Source: Chrysomallon squamiferum (Eukaryota > Mollusca > Gastropoda > Neomphalida > Peltospiridae). Taken from it: 64,000 bases of DNA. Of this stretch, positions 12,113 to 25,640 are shown one piece after another (the first letter of the stretch is position 1; each line of letters starts with the position of its first letter). Both the position numbers and the translations under genes were made by a program. The notes beneath the pieces are model-generated. The model was not told the origin of the DNA. It was given only the letters and a program-made list of their open reading frames with translations, and searched no databases. The DNA lies in contig CM022670.1 in NCBI GenBank assembly GCA_012295275.1, positions 5,486,142-5,550,141 of the forward strand, given 5' to 3'.

Positions 12113-12186
<74 letters not shown>
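12113..12186. repeat. (CAA)n(TAA)n compound microsatellite
   Basis: A pure CAA run passes directly into a pure TAA run. The poly-Leu frame on the opposite strand is a repeat artefact. Confidence 0.95.
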
Positions 12187-12190
<4 letters not shown>

Positions 12191-12385
12191 AACAAAACTA
12201 TTAATAATAATAATGATGAGATGAAGAACGACAACAACATAACAAGAATAAATAAATAAATAAACAAATAAATAAATAAATGTGCTGTAGTAAACCTAGG
12301 TAAAACTGAAGTCATGAGGGAAAATAATTAAAGTATATCCTAATGCACAATGCTACCAGATGTACTACAACTGTAATCCTAGCAT

Positions 12386-12390
12386 AAGTA

Positions 12391-12421
<31 letters not shown>
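12386..12421. repeat. (GAT)n microsatellite
   Basis: About eleven uninterrupted GAT units lie in otherwise featureless AT-rich DNA. Confidence 0.9.
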
Positions 12422-13179
12422 CAAGCATAACATAATAAAAACTGTAGTTGCAACAATATGACCAAAACAAAAAAATTTAAAAAAACCCAAAACAAGTTTA
12501 TAAACCATTAGTTGGAATAAAAAAAGTGATTTCTGAATAGTGAGATTAAAATAAATAAATAAACTAACTAACAAATAATCCAAACAAATAAATAAAGTGA
12601 AAATAAAAAAAAACCACGCAGATGGTTTCAGACAGAACAATAGGTTTTTTGAGTATTGTAACTGATGTTGTCAGTGTAGTATAATTTTACACAATCCTAC
12701 TAGTAGACTGTTACTATAAACCAGACCTTTAATCCCTTCACTTGTGAAATACCAGTTACTGTGTAAATTGTCTGAGAAAAGTCTGTTGTGATATGTAACT
12801 GGACTAAAAACACTGCAAGTGTAGCAACACAATGACACATTAAAGACACTTTATATATGTGTGTGTGTGTGTGTGTGTCATTTAAAACTTAAAGTTATGT
12901 GCACAAACACAAACACAGATATACAAACACATTCAGATTAACAAACACATTATAAGAAGCAGATATTTTTTATGTTTATGCAATGATTAAAGCATTTTCA
13001 TTTATTTAAACACAGTGTGAAAAAGAGAATGACAGAAAAAGATACGAAACACAGACAGAAAAGGACATTCATAAATATATTTTATTCAGCACACACAAAC
13101 ACTAACGTATAAATTACAGCAGAACTGCATAACACACACACACACACACACACATATACAAACAAAACTATTATTATTG

Positions 13180-13352
13180 TACAGTAATTTATCAATATTT
13201 ACACAAAAATTTATTAATATTACCCAATGACTTTCTAATATTATAGAATTAATATTACACCACCATTTAATATTACACAATAACTTACTAATATTATACA
13301 ATTAATATTACTGAACGACTTATTAATATTAGTCAGTGACATTAATATTATA
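13180..13352. repeat. Degenerate tandem repeat, ACTTACTAATATTATAC-like unit
   Basis: A unit of roughly 36 bases containing AATATTACACAATGACTT and CTAATATTATA recurs four to five times with substitutions and indels. No coding potential. Confidence 0.55.
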
Positions 13353-13639
13353 TAATTTTCCCACTCACTCACTGACAAGGCACTTGTATGCATGCATGTA
13401 TTGACTCATTTTAGAAACATACTACACCCAGGGTATGAAATGATCATTTTAAAATGGGTTTTTTCATGTCTGAAGCAGAATTTCAGATGCAAACAAGAAA
13501 GCAGGATGTAAACCAATATCCAAGTCAAACTGCAGATTGCACAATCAGTGTTACATGGCAAACAGCTGCAAATAAATGTCTTTACCTTTACCTTTGTCCA
13601 CTAAAATAGCAATTTTAGGTCAAATTTCTTTATTTGGTT

Positions 13640-13765
13640 AAACCAGATTCTGTTAGTGGTTGAATGCTCAATTCAAGTGTGACAGGTTGCATGTTCATAC
13701 CTTTCTTGGCATGCTAATTTGATAATTTTCCCAATCTAGCCAAATGCTCCAGAGCTGTTCTTTTT
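13640..13765 (+). mobile_element. SINE fragment, plus orientation
   Basis: A tRNA-like head (GTGGTTGAATGCTCAATTCA) is followed by GATAATTTTCCCAATCTAGC and AAATGCTCCAGAGCTG, in the order of the SINE family in this window. A second, opposite-facing fragment with GAATTGATCCCATGAC lies at about 13895-13965. Confidence 0.4.
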
Positions 13766-14054
13766 AAATTCAATACTGTATGTATTATTATATATAGTAA
13801 GATATATATGGATATGACGTTTTCCGTCTAAAGTCTTCAGTAAACTGAAAGAGCCAAGATGTTATCAAGTAGTACAAATAAAGTTAGTCATTATGAAGAA
13901 TTGATCCCATGACTTTTTACATGTAAGCACTGGACACCTGCTCTAGGCTGTGTGACAAGTGTTATTTTTAAATGGTAATGAATGACTTACAGTCACTGTA
14001 CTGAAATGCAGCAAATGTTCAGACAAGTTTATCATGGGCACAAAACCCAACATA

Positions 14055-14275
14055 CTGTCAGTGTCAGTGTCAGTGTTTGTGTTTGTGTTTGTGTTTGAGT
14101 TTGTGTTTGCATTTAGTGTTAGTGTTAGTGTTATTGTTAATGTTAATGTTAATGTTAGTGTTAGTTTTAAAGTCAGTGTAAATGTGAGTTTGTGTTTGTA
14201 TTAGTGTTGGTGTTAATGTTAGTGTTATTGTTAATGTTAATGTTAGTGCTAGTATTAATATTAATGTTCATGTGC
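14055..14275. repeat. Degenerate hexanucleotide tract (GTGTTT/GTTAGT)n
   Basis: Runs of GTGTCA, GTGTTT, GTTAGT and GTTAAT hexamers succeed one another for about 220 bases. This is a slowly diverging hexanucleotide array. No gene. Confidence 0.8.
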
Positions 14276-14768
14276 TTATACCAAGACAAATGTGGTATGT
14301 CTGTGGATTATACAGAGAGAAAAAGGAATGATAGACTAATTATCTCCTATAAGCAAACAGCTTGTGTGTAGATTCAATTCAAGAACCTCCCAAGTCTGGA
14401 GGATTAATCTTAGTGCTGCTAATATTGATAAACTGCAATTGTTTTACAGTATTTAATACTGCAGTGGTTTTATTAAGCATTTTACAGTTCCAATTTTCCA
14501 ACAGTTCTGCAATGGTGTATCAAATATCATGATGTTTGCTTTTAAAGGTAGTTATTATTGTGTTATTTATTTATTGTATTAATTAATTAACTAATTATTT
14601 ATTCTTTACAATTTTTGTTTTTATTTGTTTACTTTCTTTATCTTTAACCTTTACCTGAATCTTTAAACAAAGACATTACATTTTATTCATGCCTCTAGGG
14701 TATGTAAATTTATGTTTATTGACATTTTCAAAAACTATTATTCAGGTCTGTATTAATTGGTTTTTACT

Positions 14769-14771
<3 letters not shown>

Positions 14772-14821
<50 letters not shown>
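14772..14821. repeat. (GT)n microsatellite
   Basis: About 25 pure GT units, followed by a GAGA-rich degenerate tail to about 14900 and then a T homopolymer. Confidence 0.95.
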
Positions 14822-14824
<3 letters not shown>

Positions 14825-15989
14825 GACATACAGAGAGAAAGAGATACAGAGACACTGAGACACTGAGTAAGAGAGAAAGAAAGAAGGAGAGAGATATAGA
14901 GAGGCTCATAAACAGAGTGTATTTTTTTTTTTTTTTTTTATTTATTTATTGTTGTAATTTTATTTGTTTATCTGTGTCAGAATATGAATTAATGTATAAA
15001 TGTAACCAAAACATTTAATTATATTTTTCAGTGCAATAGTTTTTCACACAAAAATAGTATATAAACACACACACACATACAGAGATAATACTTATATCTA
15101 TCAGACAGTTACAGAGAGATGACAATAAAATATTAGGCTATATATCTACAGATGGCAAAAACAACAAAAAAATGTTATTTTTCTACATATGACGAAAGTT
15201 ACATATATAACTATTAAGGAAATAACAAAATATATTTTTTATCTTTTTAACAAGATGACAGAAATTAGTAATATTAGAATTTACCTTTATGAGAGCGATA
15301 CAGACAGAAGGCAATCAATTTTATATATCAAAATACACAGACAGCTAATATGCAGCAAAACAGTGTTGTTTACCTATACACAAAAGTTACATACAAAGAT
15401 AACAAAAAATATTTTTACCTTTCTCAGAAAGATATGGAAAGAGATAACATTAGTATTTATCTGAACAAGAGAGTTGACAGTATTTTTTCACGTGATAGTT
15501 GATGATACACAAAACCAGCTGACTGAACAATCTATAAATAAACACAACACCATACCTATAAATACAAAGACACCTACATCAATCAGAAATAATGGGAAAC
15601 CTATCATACACTGATCTAATAAAATAAGTAGGCCTACAGGTAGTACATGATATAAACATATCAACAATTAATATGGCTTTTAATTACAGTAATTAATCAG
15701 TAAATAAGATAGCCTTTGTTTATGATAAATTAATTTACAGTATAACAATGTGTTCAACTGTAGCAAAGAAATATTGAAATAATAAAATTATTGTTGATAA
15801 ATAAGTTTATAGATGTCTTTTTTTACAATAATTTTTTTACAAATTATTAATAAAATATACTTTAAGAAAATGTATCAATAATATTAATAAAGACAATTGT
15901 TAACTGAAGTAAATTAGTTAATTATTAAAATGGCTTGCAGTTTGTGATATATAATTAAGAAATTAATATTTTTCTTCACTATAGCATAT

Positions 15990-15991
<2 letters not shown>

Positions 15992-16040
<49 letters not shown>
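15992..16040. repeat. (CA)n microsatellite
   Basis: About 24 uninterrupted CA units. Confidence 0.95.
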
Positions 16041-16042
<2 letters not shown>

Positions 16043-16479
16043 AATGATTAAAATAACTAACAATTAAGATAAGATTTATAGTGTGCAGTCAGCTATGTTA
16101 TGCACAGGTTTGGCATCTGTATTTTTCACCAACTGCAGTTCAGACATTTTTTAATTTTTTTTTTTACATCACAATAGAGTAAATTGTATTATTTTGGTTG
16201 TATACAGCATGTTGTAGTCAGTGTAATTTATGAGGTTTTTCAACACTTATTAGTCATACATGTAGGTGGGGTTGGAAGGCATGAACATATATGTGGTAAA
16301 AATTTTACACAAGTATCCACAACAACTGCTCTTTTTGCACATCCTCAGGGTGTTTCTGGAACCACATACAAATCAGTTCAGTTGCATAAAAACCCCACCC
16401 AAAAACAATACCTTGACACAGAAGAAATGTTTTATTCAACAAAGCGTTTAAATCTACTGCTCTAAGGTATCAGACATGA

Positions 16480-16700
16480 ACTGAAGATCACACAAATAAT
16501 CAGATAAAAATACCAGAAGACAAATAACGGGCTATTCTTTTGCAATAAGCAAAAGGTGCTTTTTATATTCACCTTCTCACAGAAAGAAGACACAGAGCAC
16601 TGGCTGGAATGCGATATTACCCAAAGGACACAAAGAGAAGAATTGATCCTACAAACCACTGAGCCTCAGCTCTGCACTTTGGGCACTGAGTAAACAATCT
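16480..16700 (-). mobile_element. Best preserved SINE copy, minus orientation
   Basis: Read on the minus strand the copy begins with a tRNA-like head (TGAGGCTCAGTGGTTTGTAG). It continues GGATCAATTCTTCTC, TTTGGGTAATATCGCATTCC and AGCCAGTGCTCTG, then TCTGTGAGAAGGTGAATATA and GCACCTTTTGCTTATTGC, and finally a diverged 3' part. This order corresponds to my recollection of a tRNA-derived SINE common in molluscs (GGATCGATCC, GTTCCAGCCAGTGC, GGGAAGGTGCATATAAAAG, CCCTTGCTGC). Many substitutions show that it is an old copy. It supports a mollusc origin for the window. Confidence 0.65.
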
Positions 16701-17219
16701 TACCCCAACAAGCTAAACAAATGCAAAAACTTTTAAACTGTATATAATAATAATAATAATAATAATAGTGTGTTATGGAAATGCTTCTGGTATTCAGTTA
16801 CAACAAATATATGAAATGAGACTTTAATTCAACTGACATTCAATTCAGTTTAATGTTGTACATGGACTGACTTCACGTCTCTAAACTAATGTGTAAAAAC
16901 ATGTTTTTATCTGTGCATATATAAGGACATGAATAAAAATAAAATGTTTTATGGCTTTCATATAACATTTAAGAAATAAAGCAAGTTATACTGCTAGTAG
17001 ACAAATAATGCAGAAAGTATAAAAATGGTATGTAATGGTAGTAAGGCATGTTGAATCCAAAATGAAAGGGGGAGGTATATGACACTGACACTGGTAATAT
17101 TACCTTTTCAAAATGTCATTTATTTCAGATAATTCAGATTTCATTTTTTTTTTTTTTAAATAAAACCTTTTTATATTTACTTTGTAAAAAATAGGTAATA
17201 TATATATATAGCTCTATAT

Positions 17220-17306
17220 GCAAATATGACTGTCACAGGTTTAATTTTATATAATTAAATATATATATATAATTACATACAATTAAACCCTGGCAGCCAT
17301 ATTTGC
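17220..17306. repeat. Short inverted repeat (hairpin element)
   Basis: The left arm 17220-17246 (GCAAATATGACTGTCACAGG..) and the reverse complement of the right arm 17281-17306 (GCAAATATGGCTGCCAGGG..) match at nearly all of about 26 positions. They enclose a 34-base AT-only loop. It could be the remains of a miniature inverted-repeat element or a stable hairpin. Target-site duplications are not obvious. Confidence 0.6.
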
Positions 17307-17744
17307 TTAAATAGCCATATAATGTTTTTCACTTTTTTGGACGTTGGAAGTATGGGTAACATATACATATAAAATTACACACAATTATACCCACAAGGGC
17401 CAAACAGGCATATAACATTCCTAGTACTTGAACTTACAGTGATTATTTTGAAATTTATACCGGAATGTGAAATAAGTAAGCTGATTTGAAATAACTTCAG
17501 CTTTAACTAGATAAATATATGAAAACTCTTGACAGTAACACACCCAGTTTTCCAGTCAGCGGCCTACATCTGTGTCAGTGTGAACGTTGTCTGCTTGGTT
17601 CAACACAACAATCAACAGCATTCAGGCACAGAACCTACGTATACTTTTACTTGTGTTCAGTCAAGCGTGAAAGAGTCAATAAAAGCAAGTGTATTACATG
17701 TCATCGACTTAATGGGTCACATTAAACTAGTCAGTAACTAGTCT

Positions 17745-18100
17745 GACTTGTCACTGTTGATGCCTTAGGTGTCCTGTCACTGTCACTGTCTCATGTGCCT
17801 TGTTACTGTTAATAATGGGGCATGTGCATGTGTGCTTGTGTGTGTGTGTGTTTGTGTGCTTTACACTATTAATTTCTCATGTGCATTATCACTGTTGGTG
17901 GGTAACCAGGCTTTTTACATCAGTATATCATTTACTTTGTCACCATCTGAAACTGTCACTCCAATATCATATCATATGTGACACTACCAATGTATTACCT
18001 AGTGCGTCACTAATGAATATGTCATCAAGTTTGTCAGTATCAATGTGTCGCCTAGTTTGTCACTATCTATGCCATCAAGCTTGTCACTTTCTATATAGCA
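17745..18100. repeat. Degenerate tandem repeat with GTCACT core
   Basis: The words TTGTCACT, GTCACTATC and CATGTG recur about every 25 to 35 bases over 350 bases, together with a GT microsatellite near 17840. Short open frames crossing it (17519-17741) have no recognisable similarity to a known protein. Confidence 0.5.
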
Positions 18101-18818
18101 ACTGCAGAATCTGCTAATTCAGTCATTTAAAACAGTTTGTTTTTCTGGTACCATATTCATCAAATGCATGCTTTATCACATTTTGATGTGAGATAAAAAA
18201 AAAAAAAAAAAAAGTAAAAAAAATATTTGAACAAAATAAATTAACAAATATTTACTTCAATAAATAATTAATTTCTTTTTCACTTTTCCTCACACATAAT
18301 TATCAATAAAATCTTGGTTTTGACTTGTACATAAAAAAGAAAATGAATATAAGGCCACTTTAAACCAGACCATCAACATTATGTCAAAACTAAAATCAGT
18401 GAAATTTGTCCAGGTATTTTTGACCTCACCTGGCAGGTAAACAGACACTGTTATCAGCTGATCAATAGCCACTATTAGTCAAGATTGAGGTTAAATCAAT
18501 ACAAGTGTTACAAACTAGGAGGTGTCTCGATATCAGGTTAGATAACAATGTGCAGACATTGTCGTAACTGTGTCTGTCTTTAGAACCTCTTAATATGTAA
18601 TTTATTAAAGTGGGTGTGTTATGTATGTATAATAATGGGACATGTGTGTGTGTGTGTGTGTTTGTGTGTATGTTTGTGTGGGGGGTATTTGTGTTTATAG
18701 ATATGTATATATTTGTGTATTTGTTTGTGTTTGTATGCATGTATTTGTGTAAGGCTGTATGTAAGTATGTACATGTTTATGTGTAAATGTATTTCATACA
18801 GGTGCATGTTTGTGTATG

Positions 18819-18821
<3 letters not shown>

Positions 18822-18887
<66 letters not shown>
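18822..18887. repeat. (GA)n microsatellite
   Basis: 33 pure GA units follow a GT/TGTA-rich tract that starts near 18640. The purine run is interrupted only at its edges. Confidence 0.97.
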
Positions 18888-18891
<4 letters not shown>

Positions 18892-20057
18892 ATGTACAGA
18901 GTGAGAGTAGAAGAATAATATAGAAAAAAGAGAAAAAAGAAGATAAATTATTTTATATAGATTGAATAAAAAGGAGAAACAGAAAGATACATACACAGAG
19001 AGAAAGACAAAGAAATAAATTAAGAGAGAGAACAAATGAATATATATACATAGAAGAGAAAGATAACTGAAATATAATATAATAACTATACTTATAAGTT
19101 ACTACAACTAACCATATACTAACTACTACTTCATCCTTCTTTTGTTTAACCTTGGAACAATTTCAGTTTACTTGACATTCCGATAAAATCAGATTCTGTA
19201 CTCCCAATAATCAAAGTTAAACAGCTGTGAGCATGAAAGCATGTTCAAAATAAACTGCACTCAGTTGTATTAAATGACTTAATTGTCAAACACAGATTTT
19301 ATTTTACAAACATCATTACATAAATAAGTAAAATAATCTCTGTCATCTTAAACTGGCTGCAAGTAGCTGCTGTTTAAATAACAGTAACATGCATGATTAG
19401 GTGTGATGGTTACATTTTGTTTGAATTTTTTGTTGTTGTATTACTATAACAAAAGAAATGAGGATCATTAATAAGAAAACGGTGTAGTGAGAAATGACCA
19501 GATTGCCAGTCAAGTAATGGGTTTGTGTCAGACATTGTGATTGGCTGAAACTGAAATTACCAAACCACTACTGTATTAAGCTGTATTTAGGAATAGATGT
19601 ATGTATGAATATCTGTCAAACAATTCCTCCTTGTATTTTCAGATAATCGTCATTAAAATACTGAACATTAACAGTATTGTTGTTAGTTTTTTTATGATAA
19701 CACAAAAGACAAAAAGCTTCAGCCATAAATCATGCAGATAACCCTTTTTTTAATTAGCAAGAAAATGGCTTTTATATGAGAGGAAAGGAGATACTGTTTT
19801 CATAATTAGAAATGTCTAGAATTCTGAAGAGTGCACCAAGAAGAACAAATCCTGTAACATCTTATGTCTTTGAAGAATGTATTAACCACTTAGAATATTA
19901 TTTTCTATCAGACTTTTCTTTTTAGTACACAGCAAGAGATCTTTTATATAATTCTTCACATAATTAGAAAAGTAGATACCACTTTTTTTGACCTATGCAT
20001 ATTCTTATTCCTCCAAATAATTTTTTTTTCTCTCTGTATACATTTTTCGTTGTCAAT

Positions 20058-20060
<3 letters not shown>

Positions 20061-20136
<76 letters not shown>

Positions 20137-20170
20137 TCTCTCCCTCACTCTCTCTCTCCCTCACTCTCAT
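20061..20170. repeat. (TC)n microsatellite
   Basis: 35 pure TC units (to 20130) pass into an imperfect pyrimidine tail with CCC and CAC interruptions. The Leu/Ser open frames on both strands are artefacts. Confidence 0.97.
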
Positions 20171-20501
20171 TCCTATTCTCTTTATCTTTCACTGTCAGCA
20201 TGCCTCAATCATTTTACACCTGTCAGTTTTGTCAAATTAGCTTTTACTAAAGATTACTGATCAAACAGATACATTCCCTGATCCAAACTGAAAATGTCAG
20301 ATTATAAATTCAGAATTTTAATGACCAGACACTAGGTATTCATTTCTGTACGTAGTGATAACAGTGTAATTTTATTTTACCATGATTAATACATGTAATA
20401 ATTGATAACTGTCATTGCTGTTTAAGAAATGATTTTATAAATTAAATTGACATTTATCTTAGTCATAAAATAATGTATAACATAAAGAGACACACAGACA
20501 T

Positions 20502-20502
<1 letters not shown>

Positions 20503-20539
<37 letters not shown>
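20503..20539. repeat. (CA)n microsatellite followed by degenerate (GTA)n
   Basis: About 18 CA units, then to about 20810 a degenerate trinucleotide tract of GTA and GCA units. Confidence 0.9.
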
Positions 20540-20542
<3 letters not shown>

Positions 20543-20819
20543 TGCAGTAGAAGGAACATTAGCAGTTGCAACTGTAGAAATAATAGTTTTGGTAGTAGCA
20601 GCTGTGGGAATAGGTGTAGCAGTTGTAGAAGTGGAAATAGTAGTAATAGTAGTAGTAGTAGTAGTTGTTGTTGTAATAATAGCAGCAGCAGCAGAAACAG
20701 CACTTGAAGAAAAGCAGAGCTACTATTAGTTGTATACGTCATAGCTATAATGGTCAGTAGTAGTTCAGATAGCAGTAGCAATAACAGTGACAGTAACAGT
20801 AATAAACAAACAGGCCTGT

Positions 20820-23800
20820 CCCTTCTAATGTGTTAATCAAAGATCATGCAATGTGCTCTTTGGTTGTTGTTTAGTGTGTAGAGGAATATTCTTATGGCTG
20901 ACAAAAAGAAATTTTCATTAAGTGCTCTGTTTCTCCCAATCATCTTGACATCTGGTAATCATCAATATTAAAATGTTGTAAGTGTTGACACATGAGCACT
21001 TCCATTCTATTTTATGAGTAACAAATTCAATGTTGGGACTAATAAAATGTTTTATAAGCTTGGGGCAGTCATATAGTTTTTATAACCCAACCACCCTGTC
21101 AGCCATGTGACATTTCTATTTACTTGTTTATAAATTTCACTACATGCAACTATTCCTCTTATCAGTGAGTAAGACAAATTCTTGAGAAGTCCCTTTATGG
21201 TATAGTAAATCACTCTCCCCATAACTCCCTTTTTGGCTTAGTAAAACACTTTCCCTATAACTCCTTTATGGCTTAGTAAATCACTCTCCCCATAACTCCC
21301 TTTATGGCTTAGTAAATCACTCTCCCCATAACTCCCTTTATGGGTTAGTAAGTTACAGTCCTGAAACCTTCTTGGTGACATTTTTCAAATATTTATTATA
21401 GTCTCTTTTAACATTATACCTCCCTTTAAGTTTAACAAGTCCTTTAAAATAATTTAAGAGAACACTCTTTATAGAACACTCTGATGTTTTGACATGAATG
21501 ACCTCCATAAATTCTTTGGTATGTTTTTGAAATAATCTTCTCTATGAGTGCCTTGAACAGCTGAAGAAACAAACACTTTTCTTTTAATTTTTCTTGATAA
21601 ACCTGAAGCAACACCCTCTCTGTAATTCTGTTTTTACCATTGTTAGAATTGGACCATTTACTCCCTTAAATTAATTAGAGTTGGTTCCAGCCCTCTTTTA
21701 AATGGTGTATGTCTCTGTCTTTCCCATCATTCCAGATTTGGAGTCACAGTCTGCTACTTCTGCTTTCCCTTAATTGGTCAATATCTGTACCCTGCCCTTT
21801 TCCCTTACCTTGTTGGTGCCAGTTCCTTCCCCTTTCCCTTAATAACTTAGTGCCAGTACCTTGCCTATTACCTATTAAAGGATTGACAGCGTTGCAGCCT
21901 TTTGCTGTGTTGTTAATAGAATCACTCTAATTCCACTGTTGATTTTTTTTAATAGTCCTGATTAATAAAATGACATTTTCACTAACTGTAGAATTTGGTA
22001 CTTAAAATAGAGAAAAGGTTATAAAAATAGTTTATATTTATTTATTTATATTAATTTATGATGTTTATAATACATCTTTTTATTCTTATTTTTTTCCACT
22101 TTCTATTATTTATCCTCAGTAATTAAGTAAATAAAAAAAAAAAAAAATAATAGTAATAATGATAATAATAGTAATAAAAAACAATTAAAAATATGAGAAA
22201 ACATGATTAGTGCTTCATCAAAATGAGAGTTCCATCAAACTGTTGTGACTTTCCGACATTCTTCAAGTTACATATCAGTGTGAGAAACTGTGCAACATGA
22301 TTTATAGACTTTCTCAAACAATTTTAATTACTCTTTCCTAAACGTGTAATTAACATTCCTCACATACAAACAAGATGAAAACTACAAATAATTATCCAGT
22401 TCCAACTTCTACTCACTTTGATCCATTCATTTGAAAAACACTGGTAATGCAATGCAAGTTATATTATTCTGTGTATATTATTACATTATTATCTGTTTCA
22501 CTTAACTGATAAATAATTTATGTTTTCTTGGCTTTTAATAAGCAATGAATATATAAAATAATTTGTTATAGCTGTATAAATTGAAGTGTTAAGGTATTGA
22601 AATGCTATATCAGATTTGTTTTATGAATAATAATTTAAAATAATATTCTATTAACATGAAAGTATTATTAAATAAAGATTAATTACAAAATAAAATCTCA
22701 TCACCTATCAGTAGGTATGATTACCAGGAGTGTAATATTGCTGATATTTATTAATACTATATATATATATCCTGTATTTATTAATGCTATAAATAATTAT
22801 TAATTATGAGAATATGTAACCAAATAAAATGTCCCCAATCTATACATACACTGTTAACTGTGCACTGTGCATTAAATCGAGATATGTAATACTGATGGTG
22901 CACGCTAAGTATATTTTTAAATTTATGGTTGAAAACAGGTATTCCATTACTGACAAAGTAATTTTAATCATCCTTAAATAAATGTTATTTATCTTTTTAT
23001 CATAATTTCATCAAACTAAAGAGTCCGAAACCAAACCTGTACCCTCAACAAACCCACCTGGCATTTTCCAAAAATTGCAATTTCATTGATATGTGTAAAA
23101 AAAAAAATTAAAAATTCTATTATCAGTTATAATTAGTTAAAAAAAATTACACAGCATATCCATGCATTTAATTTTACACATTATTTCCTAAACTTGACAT
23201 TCATGTGATGTCTTCTGTTTATCATGCAACCTCATTGGCCACACGCATTTTACCACCACATGCCAACAGACTCTAGAAAAGCAATATCCTTTGTGTTTTT
23301 TAATTTTAAAAATATATTTAAAAAAATATATAATAAATGATATTATTACATATTACATCAAACCTGAGAAGGTAGCTAGCATCTTCTTACTTCTTGTTAA
23401 CACAAATTAAAAAAATTGAACAAGAATTCTTAGAAACTGCAGACGTCATTAAACAACAGTCATCAGATCTTTTCAGACTAAGAGTAATTGCTAATGGACC
23501 CACCCACCACCCACCATATCACCACAACCTGCTTTTCACATATCCCGCACACATGTAACATGTCCCAGGGTACAGTGTCTTAAATGTGTGGCAAAAGAAA
23601 AAAGAAAAAAAAAAATACATGTTTTAAAGCATGCATGGCTAACTGTGAATATCAGGCTATATCAGGTATGAACAGTGACATATGCTGTTGACTCTGTCAC
23701 TGATATCACCAACCAGGAAGTTGACAAATAATCAATCATAACAAGCCCTGGTTTTCAATTGCAGCCGGCTGTGAGGAGATCATTAACTGCACTAATCATG

Positions 23801-23920
23801 TTAATCCAGAGATATTTATTTATTAAGCAATTTGTTTGCTTTTGTAAGTCCTTTCGGCCAGTGATTCAATTTTTTTTTTCAGTTTTAAAACAAGTAGATA
23901 TATATATATATACTGGAAAC
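20820..23920. other. Gene-free stretch
   Basis: AT-rich DNA without a supported exon. The only structure is the 36-base tandem repeat at 21185-21355 and short A or TA homopolymers. A frame starting at 23759 carries no recognisable motif and ends in a microsatellite. Confidence 0.5.
21185..21355. repeat. Tandem repeat, 36-base unit, about 4 copies
   Basis: The unit contains AGTAAATCACTCTCCCC and ATAACTCCCTTTATGGCTT. Central copies are nearly identical; the first and last are diverged or shortened. Non-coding. Confidence 0.85.
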
Positions 23921-23921
23921 T

Positions 23922-23924
<3 letters not shown>

Positions 23925-23956
<32 letters not shown>

Positions 23957-24009
23957 TTTTATTTTACTTTTCCTTCTTTACACTCATTATCATCATCATC
24001 ATCATCATA

Positions 24010-24078
<69 letters not shown>

Positions 24079-24151
24079 AAGTTATTCATTTACTTTTTAT
24101 TATTTTTTTCCTTCTTTACACTCATTATCATCATCATCATCATCATCATCA

Positions 24152-24243
<92 letters not shown>
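23925..24243. repeat. Compound (TTTA)n/(ATC)n/(ATT)n array, duplicated
   Basis: A module of TTTCCTTCTTTACACTCATT, then (ATC)n, then (ATT)n occurs twice, from about 23968 and from about 24108. It is flanked by (TTTA)n on both sides. The duplication of a unique stretch together with its microsatellites shows expansion above the level of single repeat units. Confidence 0.85.
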
Positions 24244-24262
24244 TTCTTGATAAATATTTAAT

Positions 24263-24345
24263 ATCAGGTATTTGTGGAGACTGCACAGTGATAAGAAATG
24301 TAAACAATTCCTTTCATGTATACCCCCCAGTAAGCTTGAATCCTC
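24263..24345. repeat. Dispersed repeat abutting a microsatellite (copy 1)
   Basis: About 80 bases containing CAGGTATTTGTGGAGACTGC and AAATGTAAACAATTCCTTTC recur at 28852-28935, again directly after (TTTA)n. The copies differ at roughly one base in ten. The arrangement (microsatellite plus a short unique tail) resembles the ends of small non-autonomous elements that carry microsatellites. Confidence 0.65.
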
Positions 24346-25467
24346 ATTCATTTCAATTATTTATTTATACACACATGTTAAAGACACACAGTTCAATTAT
24401 TTATCTATTCAGCTTTACTATTTAAAGGCTCACTGGTCCTTCTAATACTGTGAGCAACTCATAGTGAGCAAGCGATACATTTCCTCTTTTATGCTATTAT
24501 TAAAAAAAACACTTGAAACACTTAACAGTTAGTACAAATTATATCACAGTGATATACCCACTTAAAAAACAACACTTACTCCAGTTGTTAAAAGTACATT
24601 GCTTAATTTGATAAATGAGTAAAATCTTTACTTTGCTAGTTAAGAAGGAAAGTTATCTCTGTAATCTGCTTTCTGAATGAAACCTTCTTGTCTCTGATTT
24701 GGCTGGTGACACTAAAAGTGTTCTTATCAGTTAGCTAGGATATTTAGTCATGTACATATTATATGACAATAACAGTGATTGTATTCCAATACTAAACAAT
24801 TGCAGAAATGTGATATATAGCAGTTGGTTTTCACCTATTACATATATTTTCCCATATGCAGCAAAACACACAGATGCACACATACACGTATAAACATTCA
24901 TGCACCATAGAATATACAATTCCAGCCATGACCTTATATCTGATATAAGAAAAAATAACTCAAAGATTGGTAGCTGATGCTTCAAAGATAATAATATATT
25001 TTTCTAACTGTGAGAAGGTTCTTACAATAAAACCCTTGTTGCTACGTGACAAGAGTAACCCTTGGAATGGAGGCAGCTGTTCTTTTTCTAGAACACTCAT
25101 TATGCAAAAAGCATGTGCACTACTAGTAATTGGTAATACATAAACACAGGTAAACAGATATTCACTGTGACAACATGCTATCAGTAGTTAAAGAATCAGT
25201 TTTGTTCCCAGCTGCCTGGATACAGGTCTCTATCTAAGTGAATAGCTACACTATATACAATGATATTATTAGTCACAGTACACATCTGCAGATTCACAAT
25301 TACTCATCGTTATTCAGTGACATATATATATTTTGTTTACATACGTACAATGGTGGGTGTGTGTGCATTTGAGGGCAAGCTTTAGTGCATGGATATGTCT
25401 ATGGCAATACTTAGTTTCACAAACACACACAACACACAAACACACACACATATACATGCAAAAAGGC

Positions 25468-25640
25468 ATACACACACACACACACACATACATACATACA
25501 TACATACATACATACATACACACACATACATACACACATACACACATACATACATACATACATACATACATACATACATACATACATACATACATACATA
25601 CATACATACATACATACATACAAACAAACACACACATGTG
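25468..25640. repeat. (CATA)n/(CACA)n microsatellite
   Basis: About 30 CATA units with CACA interruptions. Long open frames in several phases on both strands arise because the unit length is not a multiple of three and lacks stops. Confidence 0.97.

Noticed and set aside
17519-17741. Two overlapping plus-strand frames in a slightly GC-richer stretch
   Set aside because: One begins with TTG and neither has a recognisable motif. They run straight into a degenerate tandem repeat, so coding status is not supportable.
18619-19035. 138-residue minus frame with Ser/Leu repeats
   Set aside because: Built on a (GA)n array with AT-rich flanks. The hydrophobic start is low-complexity Phe/Leu sequence.
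20422-20781. 119-residue Leu-rich minus frame
   Set aside because: Trinucleotide (GTA/GCA) and CA repeats produce the Leu and Val runs; no domain.
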